DNA of 64,000 bases from Acidobacteriota bacterium (GCA_019351975.1 JABBOG010000008.1:32956-96955), one strand, 5' to 3'; shown: positions 38,759 through 49,950, counted from the first letter of the stretch. Translations and numbers: made by a program. The notes: generated by a model from the sequence alone, not told the origin.

Positions 38759-39837
38759 CACGCAGGCTCCTGCTGCGTCATGCAGTGCAGCGCACCTAAT
38801 CCCCAGATAAAATCCGTGCAATGAATGCCCGTCACATTGCGATCAGGGAAACACTCCGCCAGAATGTTCAGCGCAACACGGTCGCTCGGATCATTGAACG
38901 TCGGCACCAGCACCAGGTCGTTCGCGATATAGAAATTCGCATAGCTCGCCGGCAGACGCTGTCCCTCAAACACCACCGGCGCAGGCATCGGAAGTGTCTT
39001 CACCGTAAACGGTCGCCCCTTCAAATTCCGCGCCGCATGCAGTCGCTCCAGGTTCTCCGCCAGTGGCAGATGGTTCTCATCCGCAGTGTTATGCTCCACC
39101 GCTGTCAAAATCGTATTGACTCCGACGAACCGCGAGATATCGTCTACGTGCCCATGCGTGTCATCGCCCGCGCATCCACGATTCAGCCAGATCACCTTTT
39201 CTATCCCCAGATACTCACCGAACGCCAGCTCCAGCTGCTCACGCGTCACTCCCGGATTTCGCTGCTGCACCTCGCTCAGCAGGCATTCCTCGGTCGTCAG
39301 CAGCACACCTTCGCCATTGGTGTCGATCGATCCTCCCTCCAGCACCAGGCGATGCTGCGTGCCGTCCGCCATCGTCACACTCGGCTCAAAGAGCTGCATG
39401 CCGTGCATCTTCGCCACCTGCTTCGGGATCAGGTCATCATTACGCCAGTTGTCGTACTTCGCCCATGCATTGAACTTCCAGTTCGTCACCGCAACCTCGC
39501 CGTCGCAGTCCACGCCCGCCTCGTTACACTGCTTCACAAAGATCGGGCCCGAGTCCCGCAGCCACACGCGGTCCGTGCGCCAGCAATGAAAGTGCAGGCG
39601 CGCCACATTTGATCCCTGCCGCCGCAGCATGTTGCGCGCACGCCGCTCCTCAGCCTCATCATTCACCAGAATGTGCACATCCTCCACCTGCGAGAGATGC
39701 CGCACAATCTCGCAATACACCCACGGAATCGGCTGAAATTTGTTGGGCCAGTCCTCCGGATTATGCGGCCATGCAATCCACGTCGCTGCATGCGCAGCCC
39801 ACTCCGCCGGCATCCGAAATTTACGCTCCATCGTCAT
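38758..39837 (-). CDS. aguA: Agmatine deiminase
   Basis: AguA hydrolyses agmatine to N-carbamoylputrescine and ammonia. The 359-residue pentein-fold enzyme shows ATWIAWPHNPEDW near the start, the metal/substrate motif RGCAGDDTHGHVDD, and the catalytic cysteine in GLGALHC at residue 352. Two in-frame ATGs (39837 and 39831) share a weak GAGAG; 39837 is chosen. The DUF3455 gene lies 11 nt upstream, and aguB further upstream, on the same strand. Confidence 0.95.
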   Translation of the reverse strand: MTMERKFRMPAEWAAHAATWIAWPHNPEDWPNKFQPIPWVYCEIVRHLSQVEDVHILVNDEAEERRARNMLRRQGSNVARLHFHCWRTDRVWLRDSGPIFVKQCNEAGVDCDGEVAVTNWKFNAWAKYDNWRNDDLIPKQVAKMHGMQLFEPSVTMADGTQHRLVLEGGSIDTNGEGVLLTTEECLLSEVQQRNPGVTREQLELAFGEYLGIEKVIWLNRGCAGDDTHGHVDDISRFVGVNTILTAVEHNTADENHLPLAENLERLHAARNLKGRPFTVKTLPMPAPVVFEGQRLPASYANFYIANDLVLVPTFNDPSDRVALNILAECFPDRNVTGIHCTDFIWGLGALHCMTQQEPA

Positions 39838-39848
39838 CGCACTCTCTC

Positions 39849-40361
39849 TCACTTGCCCGTCGTATAGAAAGTGTATGTCGCCTGGTAGGGAACGCGCGCA
39901 ATATTGTTTTGGTGCACCGCATCGCACTCTGTCGTCGGCACGCCCGCCTGCGTCTCCGACCGCCGCACAAACATCACATCCGACAACACACCCTCAGGCC
40001 CCGTCGAGTGCGTCTTCAGCAGCAGCCACGGCACGCTGGCCGGGTCCTTCGCCGGTTGCGTCTGTATCACTTCGCCCGCAATCTCGCTGCCATCCTTCCA
40101 CGTCCACGTCGGTCCCGCAGCATGCGTCCCCACGGGCTGGTGCGTCGCCGGATCAAACAGCGTAGCCTCCGGCATCTGCAGCGTCCATGCATACTTCGCA
40201 GGCGTTACCCCAGGCTGCGGCACACACGCATACACCTGCACGCCCAGCCCCACCGCGGTCGTCTTCACACGCGCATCCGCAGGCGGCAACGTGACATCCT
40301 TCACCGCAGTCTGCGGCGCTCCCATCAACCCAATTACTGCAAACGAGACAAGCAGCTTCAT
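39849..40361 (-). CDS. DUF3455-type exported protein
   Basis: This 170-residue protein resembles the DUF3455 family: QVYACVP, a Trp-rich middle WTLQMPEATLFDPATHQPVGTHAAGPTW, PWLLLKTHSTGPEG and a C-terminal pair of cysteines in this region (ACVP and ECDA). A signal peptide MKLLVSFAVIGLMGA is present. The function is unknown. It sits between aguB and aguA, which is unusual for an exported protein, and probably belongs to the same transcript. Confidence 0.8.
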   Translation of the reverse strand: MKLLVSFAVIGLMGAPQTAVKDVTLPPADARVKTTAVGLGVQVYACVPQPGVTPAKYAWTLQMPEATLFDPATHQPVGTHAAGPTWTWKDGSEIAGEVIQTQPAKDPASVPWLLLKTHSTGPEGVLSDVMFVRRSETQAGVPTTECDAVHQNNIARVPYQATYTFYTTGK

Positions 40362-40428
40362 CGGACTCTCCTCTATCGTGAGATCAACCCATCATCAAAA
40401 TGCCGAACCACATTTCGCGTCATCCTAT

Positions 40429-41376
40429 TCAATCCAAAAACCTGCTCGTAATCCCGCCATACGCGTCGATGCGGCGGTCTCGCAGGAAGGGCCAGTGCTG
40501 CCGCGTCACCTCAACTTCATTCGCATCCAGGTCCGCATACAGAATTTCTTCCTTATCGTGCGATGCCTTCGCAATCACGCGCCCAAACGGGTCTGCGATA
40601 AAACTTCCGCCCCAGAACTCCAACCCGCTCGCTGCCGTATGATCGCCCGGCCCGCGCATCGTCACGCCTTCATGCAGCACGTCGCCATGCTCATGCCCCA
40701 CGCGATTCACAGCGCACACGAACACGCCATTCGCAATCGCATGCGCCCGCTGGATCGTCTGCCACGCGTCATACTGCCGCTCACCAAACTCCTCTTTCTC
40801 GCTTGGATGCCACCCAATCGCAGTAGGGAAGAACAGCGTCTCCGCGCCCTTCAGCGCCGTCACGCGCGCCCCCTCCGGATACCACTGGTCCCAACACACC
40901 AGCGTCCCAATCGGCCCCGCAGAAGTCTTCTGCGCCATGAACCCCAGGTCTCCCGGCGTAAAGTAAAACTTCTCATAGTACAGCGGATCGTCCGGGATAT
41001 GCATCTTCCGGTAGATCGCCGCTACGTTGTCCTTGGCATCGCTCGCGTGGTCCATAATGGCCGCTGTATTGTGGTACAGCCCCGGTGCCCGACGCTCAAA
41101 CAAACTCGCTACCAGCACCAGCTTGTGCTCGCGCACCACCGCACTCAGAGCCTCCGTCGACGGCCCCGGTATCGCCTCCGCCGTTGCAAACAACGCATGG
41201 TCTTCGCGCTGGCAGAAGTACTGCGCACGAAACAGCTCCGGCAGACACACCAGCTTCGCTCCGCCCTCCGCCGCCTCGCGCACCCGCTCCACGGCCTTCG
41301 CCAGGTTCGCCTCGGTAGAAGCCTCACAACTCATCTGTATCAACGCCACGCGCATCGTCTTCGACGGCCTCTCCAT
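40429..41376 (-). CDS. aguB: N-carbamoylputrescine amidase
   Basis: AguB is a nitrilase-superfamily enzyme that converts N-carbamoylputrescine to putrescine, CO2 and ammonia. The 315-residue product has the Glu-Lys-Cys triad in VCLPELFR, YRKMHIPDDP and TLVCWDQWYPEGAR. The YYEKFYFTPGD and IQRAHAIANGV segments are typical. The ATG at 41376 has GGAGGAG 6 nt upstream. With aguA it gives a complete agmatine-to-putrescine route. glnA diverges from it, which may help coordinate nitrogen use. Confidence 0.95.
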   Translation of the reverse strand: MERPSKTMRVALIQMSCEASTEANLAKAVERVREAAEGGAKLVCLPELFRAQYFCQREDHALFATAEAIPGPSTEALSAVVREHKLVLVASLFERRAPGLYHNTAAIMDHASDAKDNVAAIYRKMHIPDDPLYYEKFYFTPGDLGFMAQKTSAGPIGTLVCWDQWYPEGARVTALKGAETLFFPTAIGWHPSEKEEFGERQYDAWQTIQRAHAIANGVFVCAVNRVGHEHGDVLHEGVTMRGPGDHTAASGLEFWGGSFIADPFGRVIAKASHDKEEILYADLDANEVEVTRQHWPFLRDRRIDAYGGITSRFLD

Positions 41377-41584
41377 CACGAACTCCTCCACAATCACTCT
41401 CTGGGTAGTCGATACACGTCGATCTCACAAATCCATGCATCTGCGCATCCGGGAAGCCGTTTGGCCTCTCCATCCACTACATGCCATCTTTACAGAAAAT
41501 CTCCTTAAGTTTCTGCTACTTTTAAAGGAAGTCGCAAATCCCCTCACTGCACGTTTTCGCGGCCAAGCCTTACCCACACATCAC

Positions 41585-41597
41585 GGCGGTTGCCGCC
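41585..41597 (+). promoter_or_regulatory. Small hairpin in the glnA leader
   Basis: GGCGG and CCGCC form a 5-bp stem with a 3-nt loop, just upstream of the AAGGAG ribosome site of glnA. Its role is unknown. Confidence 0.3.
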
Positions 41598-41612
41598 ATA
41601 TCAAGGAGTGCC

Positions 41613-43043
41613 ATGTCGAGCGAATATCGCAATTATCTGGAACTGCCCTACGAAGAACTTGAAGACCTCAACCTGATGGCCAAGGGCCAGCGCAAGAGCC
41701 GCGTCCCCGCCGATGTCATTCAGGAAGAGCGGTTGAAGTATCTCACCGACACGCCCGGTATCAAGGCCGTGACCGTCCTCTTCTCCGACCTCGAAGGCCG
41801 CCTCCACATGCTCGACTACGACAAGAAGTTCCTCGTCAAGAGCTACGACAACCTCACCTTCGACGGCTCCTCCATTCGCGGCTTCACCGCCCAGCGTGAG
41901 AGCGATCTCCGCCTCGCCCTCGATTGGAGCGCCTTCTACTGGACTCCCGCCGACGTCTTCGGCTCCGGCAAAGTCCTTGTGTTCGGTGAAGTCATCGATA
42001 AGAACGGCGCGCACTACTCCGGCGACCTCCGCGGCGTCCTCAAGGACTTCGCCCAGCAGCAGTTCGATAAGAACGGCTACACCCTCAACGCCGCCAACGA
42101 GATCGAAGGCTTCCTCTTCGACGGCATCGATGCCGAGCGCACCTTCCACCAGACCGGCGAGTTCGAGTACGTCAACCAGGGCGGCTACTACCACTCCCTC
42201 CCCGGCGATCCCCTCCGCGAGTTCATCGACACCACGGCAGAAGTTCAGCGCGCCATGGGCTTCGAGAACGAGAAGGATCATCCCGAAGTCGCTCCCTCAC
42301 AGTTCGAGATCAACTACTCTTACGGTGATGTCGTTGCAGCCGCCGATCAGATTCAGCTCTACAAACTCATCTGCCGCCAGGTCGCCACGCAGATGGGCAT
42401 GACCGCCAGCTTCCTTCCCAAGCCCGTCACCGGTGTCAACGGTTCCGGCATGCACACCAACGTCTCCATCACAAAGAACGGCAAGAACCTCTTCTGGGAC
42501 CCCAAGGGCGACGAAAAAATCTCCAAGCTCGCGTGGAGCTTCGTGGATAAGATCCTCACGCACGGCAACGATATCTGCCTTCTCCTCAACGCCAGCGTCA
42601 ACGCCTATCGCCGCCTCGACCCACACTTTGAGGCCCCCAACCAGATCAAGGCCTCCGCAACCGATCGCGGTTCTATGATCCGCATCCCCATCGGCAACGA
42701 GAAGTCTGCGCGCGTTGAAGTCCGCTCCGTTGGCCCGGACGCGAACCCGTACATGGTCCTTCACTCCATCTTCAAGACCGGTCTCGATGGCCATACATCG
42801 AAGATCAAGAACCTGCGCCAGGCCGAGCGGTATCTGCCCGACAACATCTACACCGCTCTCGAGAACTTCCGCGAAGCCGCATGGATCGATGATCTCCTCG
42901 GTGCCGATGTGAAGCAGCGCTATGCGGACCTCAAGCAGGCCTCAGCCGACCGCTGCCCGCGTCTGCTCGGAACCATCGTCAAATCCAGCGAAGTGCAATT
43001 CCATCACGACGTCTATAACCAGCTCCTCTGGGGCCAGTTCTAA
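41613..43043 (+). CDS. glnA: Glutamine synthetase (GSI-like)
   Basis: This 476-residue enzyme makes glutamine from glutamate, ammonia and ATP. Visible signatures are FDGSSIRGF (the substrate-loop region), EVAPSQFEINYSYGD, VNGSGMHTNVSI (ATP-site NGSGMH) and the C-terminal arginine-rich active-site segment RGSMIRIPIGNEKSARVEVRSVGPDANPY. The adenylylation-tyrosine loop NLYDLPPEE of the enterobacterial type is absent; the corresponding stretch is KIKNLRQAERYLPDNIY. It is followed by a hairpin terminator. Confidence 0.9.
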   Translation: MSSEYRNYLELPYEELEDLNLMAKGQRKSRVPADVIQEERLKYLTDTPGIKAVTVLFSDLEGRLHMLDYDKKFLVKSYDNLTFDGSSIRGFTAQRESDLRLALDWSAFYWTPADVFGSGKVLVFGEVIDKNGAHYSGDLRGVLKDFAQQQFDKNGYTLNAANEIEGFLFDGIDAERTFHQTGEFEYVNQGGYYHSLPGDPLREFIDTTAEVQRAMGFENEKDHPEVAPSQFEINYSYGDVVAAADQIQLYKLICRQVATQMGMTASFLPKPVTGVNGSGMHTNVSITKNGKNLFWDPKGDEKISKLAWSFVDKILTHGNDICLLLNASVNAYRRLDPHFEAPNQIKASATDRGSMIRIPIGNEKSARVEVRSVGPDANPYMVLHSIFKTGLDGHTSKIKNLRQAERYLPDNIYTALENFREAAWIDDLLGADVKQRYADLKQASADRCPRLLGTIVKSSEVQFHHDVYNQLLWGQF

Positions 43044-43060
43044 CCCTGCACAATGTCACG

Positions 43061-43090
43061 CGGCGCATCGGGCAACATCCCGGTGCGCCG
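43061..43090 (+). terminator. Hairpin after glnA
   Basis: CGGCGCATCGGG (43061-43072) pairs with CCCGGTGCGCCG (43079-43090) over 12 bp with one G-U pair and a 6-nt loop. No T-tract follows, but the strong stem and place after glnA support a terminator. Confidence 0.5.
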
Positions 43091-43144
43091 TTCTCACGTC
43101 CCATCGGTCCCGTCCTCACTCATGCATTCCGCATCCCATATACA

Positions 43145-45153
<2,009 letters not shown>

Positions 45154-45166
45154 CCTCTACCCTCAC

Positions 45167-45201
45167 GCAACAAAGCCCGCTTCTGGAGCGGGCTTTGTTG
45201 C
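45167..45201. terminator. Bidirectional terminator, mdh / cyclophilin
   Basis: A perfect 15-bp inverted repeat (GCAACAAAGCCCGCT / AGCGGGCTTTGTTGC) with a 5-nt loop lies between convergent genes. The plus strand carries CTTTGTTGC in the stem; the mirror works for the minus strand. Confidence 0.85.
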
Positions 45202-45219
45202 ATTCAGAAACGCTTCAAA

Positions 45220-45726
45220 CTAGCTGCGGTTGATCGTAACGCTCTCCAACACGACCGGCTTCTTCGGCTGGTCCATCGGCCCGCGGGGCACGCGGCTGAT
45301 CTTCTCGACCACATCATAGCCTTCGGTCACCTCACCGAAGATGGTGTGCTTTCCCGTCAGCCAGCTCGTGTCCGTCACCGTAATAAAAAACTGGCTTCCA
45401 TTCGTATTCGGTCCGGAGTTCGCCATCGCCAGCTTGCCCGGCTCCTTGAAGTTGTGCGGGCTGCCCTTCGTCTCATCGGCAAACTTGTAGCCCGGTCCGC
45501 CCATGCCCGATCCCTCAGGATCGCCGCCCTGGATCATGAACTCAGGAATCACCCGATGAAATACAGTCCCGTCATACAGCTTCGAGCCCTTCTTCGAGCG
45601 CGAATTCCACTCTTTGGTGCCTTCAGCCAAGCCAATAAAGTTGGCCACTGTCTCTGGTGCATCCTGCTCAAAAAGCTTACATACGATAGTACCTTCAGAC
45701 GTCTTGAAGGTTGCGGTAGTGGACAT
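45220..45726 (-). CDS. Cytosolic cyclophilin-type peptidylprolyl isomerase
   Basis: This 168-residue PPIase has the core motifs FHRVIPEFMIQGGDPEGSG, KLAMANSGPNTNGSQFFIT and HTIFGEVTEGYDVVEKI. There is no signal peptide, so it acts in the cytoplasm. The ATG at 45726 has AAGGAG 5 nt upstream. It lies next to an exported cyclophilin gene in the same orientation, but 201 nt apart. Confidence 0.95.
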   Translation of the reverse strand: MSTTATFKTSEGTIVCKLFEQDAPETVANFIGLAEGTKEWNSRSKKGSKLYDGTVFHRVIPEFMIQGGDPEGSGMGGPGYKFADETKGSPHNFKEPGKLAMANSGPNTNGSQFFITVTDTSWLTGKHTIFGEVTEGYDVVEKISRVPRGPMDQPKKPVVLESVTINRS

Positions 45727-45927
45727 TGAATCTCCTTCTTTCATTCGACAACAGCGTACATTGTTCCTCTACGATTGGATGCCGATGCAACCCTACAAGT
45801 CAAGCAACCGGATAAAAACTCCGTGGCCAACCCACACCTTCACCCATCGGTTCGGCAAATAAAATTCGTGATATTCCTGAATATTTAACACAGCAAGTCG
45901 CCGCGTCGTACGCAAATGATTCGCACA

Positions 45928-46767
45928 CTAGCCTGGTCCATTCGCCGCCGCCGTCGCCGGCCCCGCAGGCACCGGCGGCATCGGTGCTCCGTCCGGCACA
46001 ATCGTCACTTTGTTCATCACCACCGGTGTGAGCGGTTTGTCGCTCTCGTTGCGCTGCACCATCGTAATCCCCGTCACAATCAGCACCGAATGCGGATCGC
46101 ACTGCCCAAAGATCGTATAGTTCCCATTCAATTGCGGTACGGCTGCCTGTGTGATGAAAAACTGGCTGCCGTCGGTCCCCGGCCCGGAGTTCGCCATCGC
46201 CATCCGCCCCGGCACATCAAACTTCAGCGTCGGCGAAATCTCATCCGCAATGTAATATCCTGCATCGCCCTCGCCTGTCCCCAGCCGGTCGCCGCCCTGA
46301 ATCATGAACCCCGGAATCACCCGATGAAACGTCGTCCCGTCATAAAATGGCACGCCTGTCATCTTCTTCAGCGTCACAGGATCCGTCCATGTCTTCGTCC
46401 CCGTCGCCAGCCCCACAAAGTTCGCCGACGTGATCGGTGCTTCCTTATCAAACAGCTTGCACACCATCCGCCCCATCGTCGTGTCGATCACCACGGTAGG
46501 CCCGGTCGGCGACGGCGGTGCAACATCATGCGCCACCGTCGAAGGCGCATCCGGCAACGCATCTGACTGCGCATCCTGGCCCGCCGGTGCCGCCGTCTGT
46601 GATGCCGCCGCCGTGCTCTGCGGAGCATCCGGCACCGCAGCCGATGGTGGCGGTGCAGCCTCCGGAGCAGGCACAGAACTCTGCGCCACCGCAACGCCAA
46701 AGCAGGGAAGCGCAACACAACAAAAAGCCACACGATACAGCAGGGAACGGAGGTGAAGCGTCGTCAT
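45928..46767 (-). CDS. Exported cyclophilin-type peptidylprolyl isomerase
   Basis: This 279-residue PPIase has a signal peptide (LYRVAFCCVALPCFGVAVAQ) and a Pro/Ala-rich linker of about 65 residues. The cyclophilin domain spans about residues 90-265 (FHRVIPGFMIQGGDRLGTGEG, MAMANSGPGTDGSQFFIT, YTIFGQCD). It likely folds proline-containing envelope proteins. A short Pro/Ala/Gly tail ends it. Start 46767 is set by AGAGG 7 nt upstream. Confidence 0.93.
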   Translation of the reverse strand: MTTLHLRSLLYRVAFCCVALPCFGVAVAQSSVPAPEAAPPPSAAVPDAPQSTAAASQTAAPAGQDAQSDALPDAPSTVAHDVAPPSPTGPTVVIDTTMGRMVCKLFDKEAPITSANFVGLATGTKTWTDPVTLKKMTGVPFYDGTTFHRVIPGFMIQGGDRLGTGEGDAGYYIADEISPTLKFDVPGRMAMANSGPGTDGSQFFITQAAVPQLNGNYTIFGQCDPHSVLIVTGITMVQRNESDKPLTPVVMNKVTIVPDGAPMPPVPAGPATAAANGPG

Positions 46768-46818
46768 CGTCATTCCTCTTAAGGCTACTCCATCGCAGCC
46801 AATCGCGCACCCGTCCCT

Positions 46819-47952
46819 CTACCGCGTCATCGCCGCGCGTGCCACCCCCACCATCGAATCCGCCGCGCCGTAGTACAACATCCACTGCCCCTCAAACGCC
46901 ACCAGTCCCTCTGCAAACGTCGTTCCCGCAGCGTACTGCCCCGACCGCTCATACGGCATCGTCGGCGTCAGCACAGGCGTTTCCGTACGCTCCAGAAGCC
47001 TCCCCGGCTCCGCCCTGGAAAACAGCGCCTCACCCACCGAGTACGCTCCCGGCGCCATCGCCGGATCGCCTGCGAGCGTCTCCGTCCCCTTGCCAGTCGA
47101 GTTCTTGCCGTTATACAGCAGCACAATCCCACGCCTCGTCAGCACCGGCGGTGGCCCCACCTCAGGAAACGCACTGTCGAAGTGCCCCGCTCGCGCCTTC
47201 AGTACCACCTCCGGCTGCTTTGTCGCCGCATCCAACACCGGCGTCCAGTGGATCAGATCCTCTGACGTTGCCAGCCGCACCTGAATCTCGCCCCAGTACA
47301 TCCAGTATTTGCCATGCAGCTTCACCGCCGTTAGCCGCCCGTTCCGCAGCTTCGTGAGTATCCCCGCCGACTTGTACATCAGCGAGTCATAGTCTTTGCC
47401 CATCCCAAACGCCGGCCCCCACTTCGTCCACGTCTCCAGGTCCTTCGACGTCGCAATCCCCACCCTGTACGGCCCATGCCCCCGCGGATACTGCGTATAC
47501 GTCATCACGTACGTTCCATCCGGAGCCATCACAATCCGCGGATCTTCCACGCCGCCCTCATACTCATTCGCCTTCTGCGCGTCATTCTCCATATACAGCA
47601 CCGGCGTCGGTTGCACCTTGAACTCAAGCCCATTTTTACTCAGCGCCAAACCCAACCGCGACACATGCCCTCCAATCGCATCCACGCCCGACGCATCCTC
47701 CGCCCGGAACACCACCGCTACCTTTCCATCCGGCGCAATCGCCGCCGCCGGATTGAACGTGTGCAGTGCCTCCCAATACGTCTTCTGCTTTGTGATCGGA
47801 TCCGTAAACGACGCCGTCTTGTCCGGCACAATCACTGGCCCACTCGTCGGACGCACCCAAGGTCCAATCACCCATGCCTGCGCTGCCATCGTCTGCGCCG
47901 TCGTCAGCGCTACCAATACCAGCCCCCACCCCAATGCCTGCCGCACGCTCAT
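46819..47952 (-). CDS. GH130-like exported glycosidase/phosphorylase-type protein
   Basis: This 377-residue protein has a signal peptide (GWGLVLVALTTAQTMAAQA) and a five-bladed propeller resembling GH130 (mannosyl phosphorylases and mannosidases). Segments are LHTFNPAAAIAPDGKV, EYEGGVEDPRIVMAPDGTY, WGEIQVRLATSEDLIHW, FPEVGPPPVLTRRG and YYGAADSMVGVA. The GVEDPR motif includes the family catalytic-type Asp. The substrate is unknown, most likely mannan- or mannoside-type. The ATG at 47952 is preferred because GGAGG lies 6 nt upstream. Confidence 0.7.
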   Translation of the reverse strand: MSVRQALGWGLVLVALTTAQTMAAQAWVIGPWVRPTSGPVIVPDKTASFTDPITKQKTYWEALHTFNPAAAIAPDGKVAVVFRAEDASGVDAIGGHVSRLGLALSKNGLEFKVQPTPVLYMENDAQKANEYEGGVEDPRIVMAPDGTYVMTYTQYPRGHGPYRVGIATSKDLETWTKWGPAFGMGKDYDSLMYKSAGILTKLRNGRLTAVKLHGKYWMYWGEIQVRLATSEDLIHWTPVLDAATKQPEVVLKARAGHFDSAFPEVGPPPVLTRRGIVLLYNGKNSTGKGTETLAGDPAMAPGAYSVGEALFSRAEPGRLLERTETPVLTPTMPYERSGQYAAGTTFAEGLVAFEGQWMLYYGAADSMVGVARAAMTR

Positions 47953-48068
47953 CCACATCCTCCACCGCATCCATCCGGTCCAACGAGCCTACAGGAACGG
48001 AAATTCATCTGTCTCCAGAGCCACCGCTCACCCACATGCAGCGTCCAATCCAGCAGGAGAAACCACCA

Positions 48069-48362
48069 ATGGCAAAGCAGGCAATCTGGGTCATGCTCAA
48101 AGCAAAGCCCGGCAAAGAATCCGAAGTCGAAGCCTTCCTCAAACAGGGCGCAACCATGAGCAACGACGAACCCCAGACCGTCACCTGGTACGGTGTCAAA
48201 ATGGGCCCCGGCACCTACGGCGTCTTCGACACCTTCAACGACGAAGCCGGCCGCGACGCCCACATGAACGGCGACATCGCAAAAGCCCTCATGGCCAAAG
48301 CCCCCGACCTCTTCGCCAACGACCTCAAGATCGAAAAAATGGAGATCCTCGCCAGCAAGTAA
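48069..48362 (+). CDS. Antibiotic biosynthesis monooxygenase (ABM) domain protein
   Basis: This 97-residue protein shows the ABM fold pattern: AIWVMLKAKPGKESEVEAFL, TVTWYGVKMGPGTYGVFDTF and FANDLKIEKMEIL. Members are small ferredoxin-like enzymes or heme-related oxygenases, often of unknown role. The ATG has AGGAG 9 nt upstream. Confidence 0.82.
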   Translation: MAKQAIWVMLKAKPGKESEVEAFLKQGATMSNDEPQTVTWYGVKMGPGTYGVFDTFNDEAGRDAHMNGDIAKALMAKAPDLFANDLKIEKMEILASK

Positions 48363-48379
48363 ATCACTCCACTACCAGC

Positions 48380-48418
48380 GCCCACCTCCGCCCGGACACA
48401 TCGCCGCCGAGGGTGGGC
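48380..48418 (+). terminator. Weak hairpin after the ABM gene
   Basis: GCCCACC and GGTGGGC form a 7-bp stem with a 25-nt GC-rich loop that can fold further. No T-tract follows, so this is a weak candidate. Confidence 0.3.
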
Positions 48419-48473
48419 TTCCCAACCCGACCTTCCCACCTCAAACAAACAACAACAATCCGACAGCTAGAAG

Positions 48474-49655
48474 CTACTCCCGCACCGCCTCCGCCTGCAC
48501 CGCCCCAAACACCCGCAGCAGATTCCCGCCCAGCAGCTTCTTCAACTGCTCCGCTGTATACCCTCGCTCCAGCAGCGCCGCCGTAATCTTCGGCAGGTCC
48601 GCCGCGCTCTTGATCCCCTCCGGCAAAATCGAAAATCCATCAAAATCCGACCCCAGGCCCACATGGTCGATCCCCGCCACCCGCGCCACATGCTCAATAT
48701 GGTCCACCAGCGCGCTCAGCGGCGTCAGCGGCAGCCGCTCCGCCAGCACCTCCGCATAAAACTGCCGGTCCACACCCATTGGCACAGCATAGGGAACCGC
48801 CTCACCTCGCGCCACATACGGCGCCGCGGCGGCCTCATACAGCGGCGCGCGCTGCGCCTTCGTCTCCGTCCATGCAGCGTTCCACCGCGCATCAATGAAC
48901 GCCGGATAAAAGTTCACCATCACAATCCCATCGCTCGTCGCCACCGCCCTCAGCTGCTCGTCCGTCAGATTCCTCGCCACATCCGTCACCGCCCGCGCGC
49001 TCGAGTGCGATGCAATCACCGGCGCATGCGTCGTCTGCATCACATCCCAAAATGTCGCATCCGACACATGCGACACATCCACCATCATCCCCAGCCGGTT
49101 CATCTCCCGCACCACATCGCGCCCAAACCCCGTCAGCCCGCCGTGGTGCCGCACCTCCGCGTCCTCCAGATCGCCCGAGCTGTCCGCCCACCCATTCGTA
49201 TTCGCCCACGTCAGCGTCATATACCGCACCCCCAGCCGGTGATACATCCGCAGCAGCCGCAGGTCGTCCTCAATCGAATGCCCACCCTCAATCCCGATCA
49301 GCGCGCAGAACACCCCATCCCGGTACGCCTCCACAATGTCCCTCGGCGTCAGCCCCAGCCGCATCCCCTCCGGATGCTTCCGTATCTGCTCATGCACCCC
49401 GTCGATCAGCTGCAGCGTCCGATGCGCATACCGCCCCCCCCATCCCTTTGGCTCCACCCATATCGCAAAAAACTCCGCCGCCAGCTTTCCCCGCCGCGCC
49501 GTCTCCAGGTTCAGCATCCCCGCACCCAGCCCACTTCCCAGCCCGTCGCTGAAGTTCCACCCGTCATCCACAAACCGCTGCGGCGTGTCCGCATGGCCGT
49601 CGATCACCAGCGCCTCCGCGTGTATCTCCAAAGCATCCTGCATCATCGCTGTCAT
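48474..49655 (-). CDS. Membrane dipeptidase (M19 family)
   Basis: This 393-residue M19 zinc dipeptidase hydrolyses dipeptides and sometimes beta-lactams. Metal ligands are seen in VIDGHADTPQR, LIGIEGGHSIEDD, VDVSHVSDATFWDV and APVIASHSSARAV. The C-terminus has HVGLGSDFDGFSI. No signal peptide is visible, so it is probably cytoplasmic here. GAGGG lies upstream of the ATG. Confidence 0.93.
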   Translation of the reverse strand: MTAMMQDALEIHAEALVIDGHADTPQRFVDDGWNFSDGLGSGLGAGMLNLETARRGKLAAEFFAIWVEPKGWGGRYAHRTLQLIDGVHEQIRKHPEGMRLGLTPRDIVEAYRDGVFCALIGIEGGHSIEDDLRLLRMYHRLGVRYMTLTWANTNGWADSSGDLEDAEVRHHGGLTGFGRDVVREMNRLGMMVDVSHVSDATFWDVMQTTHAPVIASHSSARAVTDVARNLTDEQLRAVATSDGIVMVNFYPAFIDARWNAAWTETKAQRAPLYEAAAAPYVARGEAVPYAVPMGVDRQFYAEVLAERLPLTPLSALVDHIEHVARVAGIDHVGLGSDFDGFSILPEGIKSAADLPKITAALLERGYTAEQLKKLLGGNLLRVFGAVQAEAVRE

Positions 49656-49689
49656 CTCGTACCCTCGATTCTAGCAACCCGCCAACAGT

Positions 49690-49720
49690 AAAAAGGAGCC
49701 CCGCCAAGGGACTCCTTTTT
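49690..49720 (-). terminator. Rho-independent terminator of the KGG gene
   Basis: AAAAAGGAG and CTCCTTTTT with inner CCC/GGG arms form a stem around a 5-nt loop (one mismatch). On the minus strand it ends in a T-run after the KGG gene. Confidence 0.8.
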
Positions 49721-49776
49721 TTACACCAGACTTCTTCGAGTTGTATCCAATAACGCGTTTCCTACTTCGACAAACC

Positions 49777-49950
49777 TTACTTTCCACCCGAGTGGGAATG
49801 CTCGCCACCCTTCACCGACGCCTCGTGGCTCGGCTGATGTTTGTCACTCTTGTTGGTTTCAGAACTCTCCTTGTGTGAGTTCTCTCCGCCTTTGACAGAG
49901 GCCTCATGGCTCGGTTGATTATGCGAACGTCCGTCAGTTGTATTGGCCAT
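49777..49950 (-). CDS. KGG-repeat stress protein
   Basis: This 57-residue, highly hydrophilic protein carries two copies of the sequence QPSHEASVKGGENSH (about residues 12-27 and 39-53), the KGG stress-induced acidophilic repeat. Such proteins (GsiB/Con-10-like) are linked to desiccation and stress. The ATG at 49950 has AGGAGA 8 nt upstream. It is expressed from a region with a 20-bp tandem repeat. Confidence 0.85.
   Translation of the reverse strand: MANTTDGRSHNQPSHEASVKGGENSHKESSETNKSDKHQPSHEASVKGGEHSHSGGK

Noticed and set aside
39904..41508. Plus-strand frame of 534 codons over DUF3455 and aguB
   Set aside because: Antisense shadow in GC-rich DNA; the reverse genes show catalytic motifs.
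41397..41612. Riboswitch or glnA RNA in the aguB/glnA gap
   Set aside because: Only a small hairpin at 41585-41597 was seen; no known RNA motif could be traced by eye.
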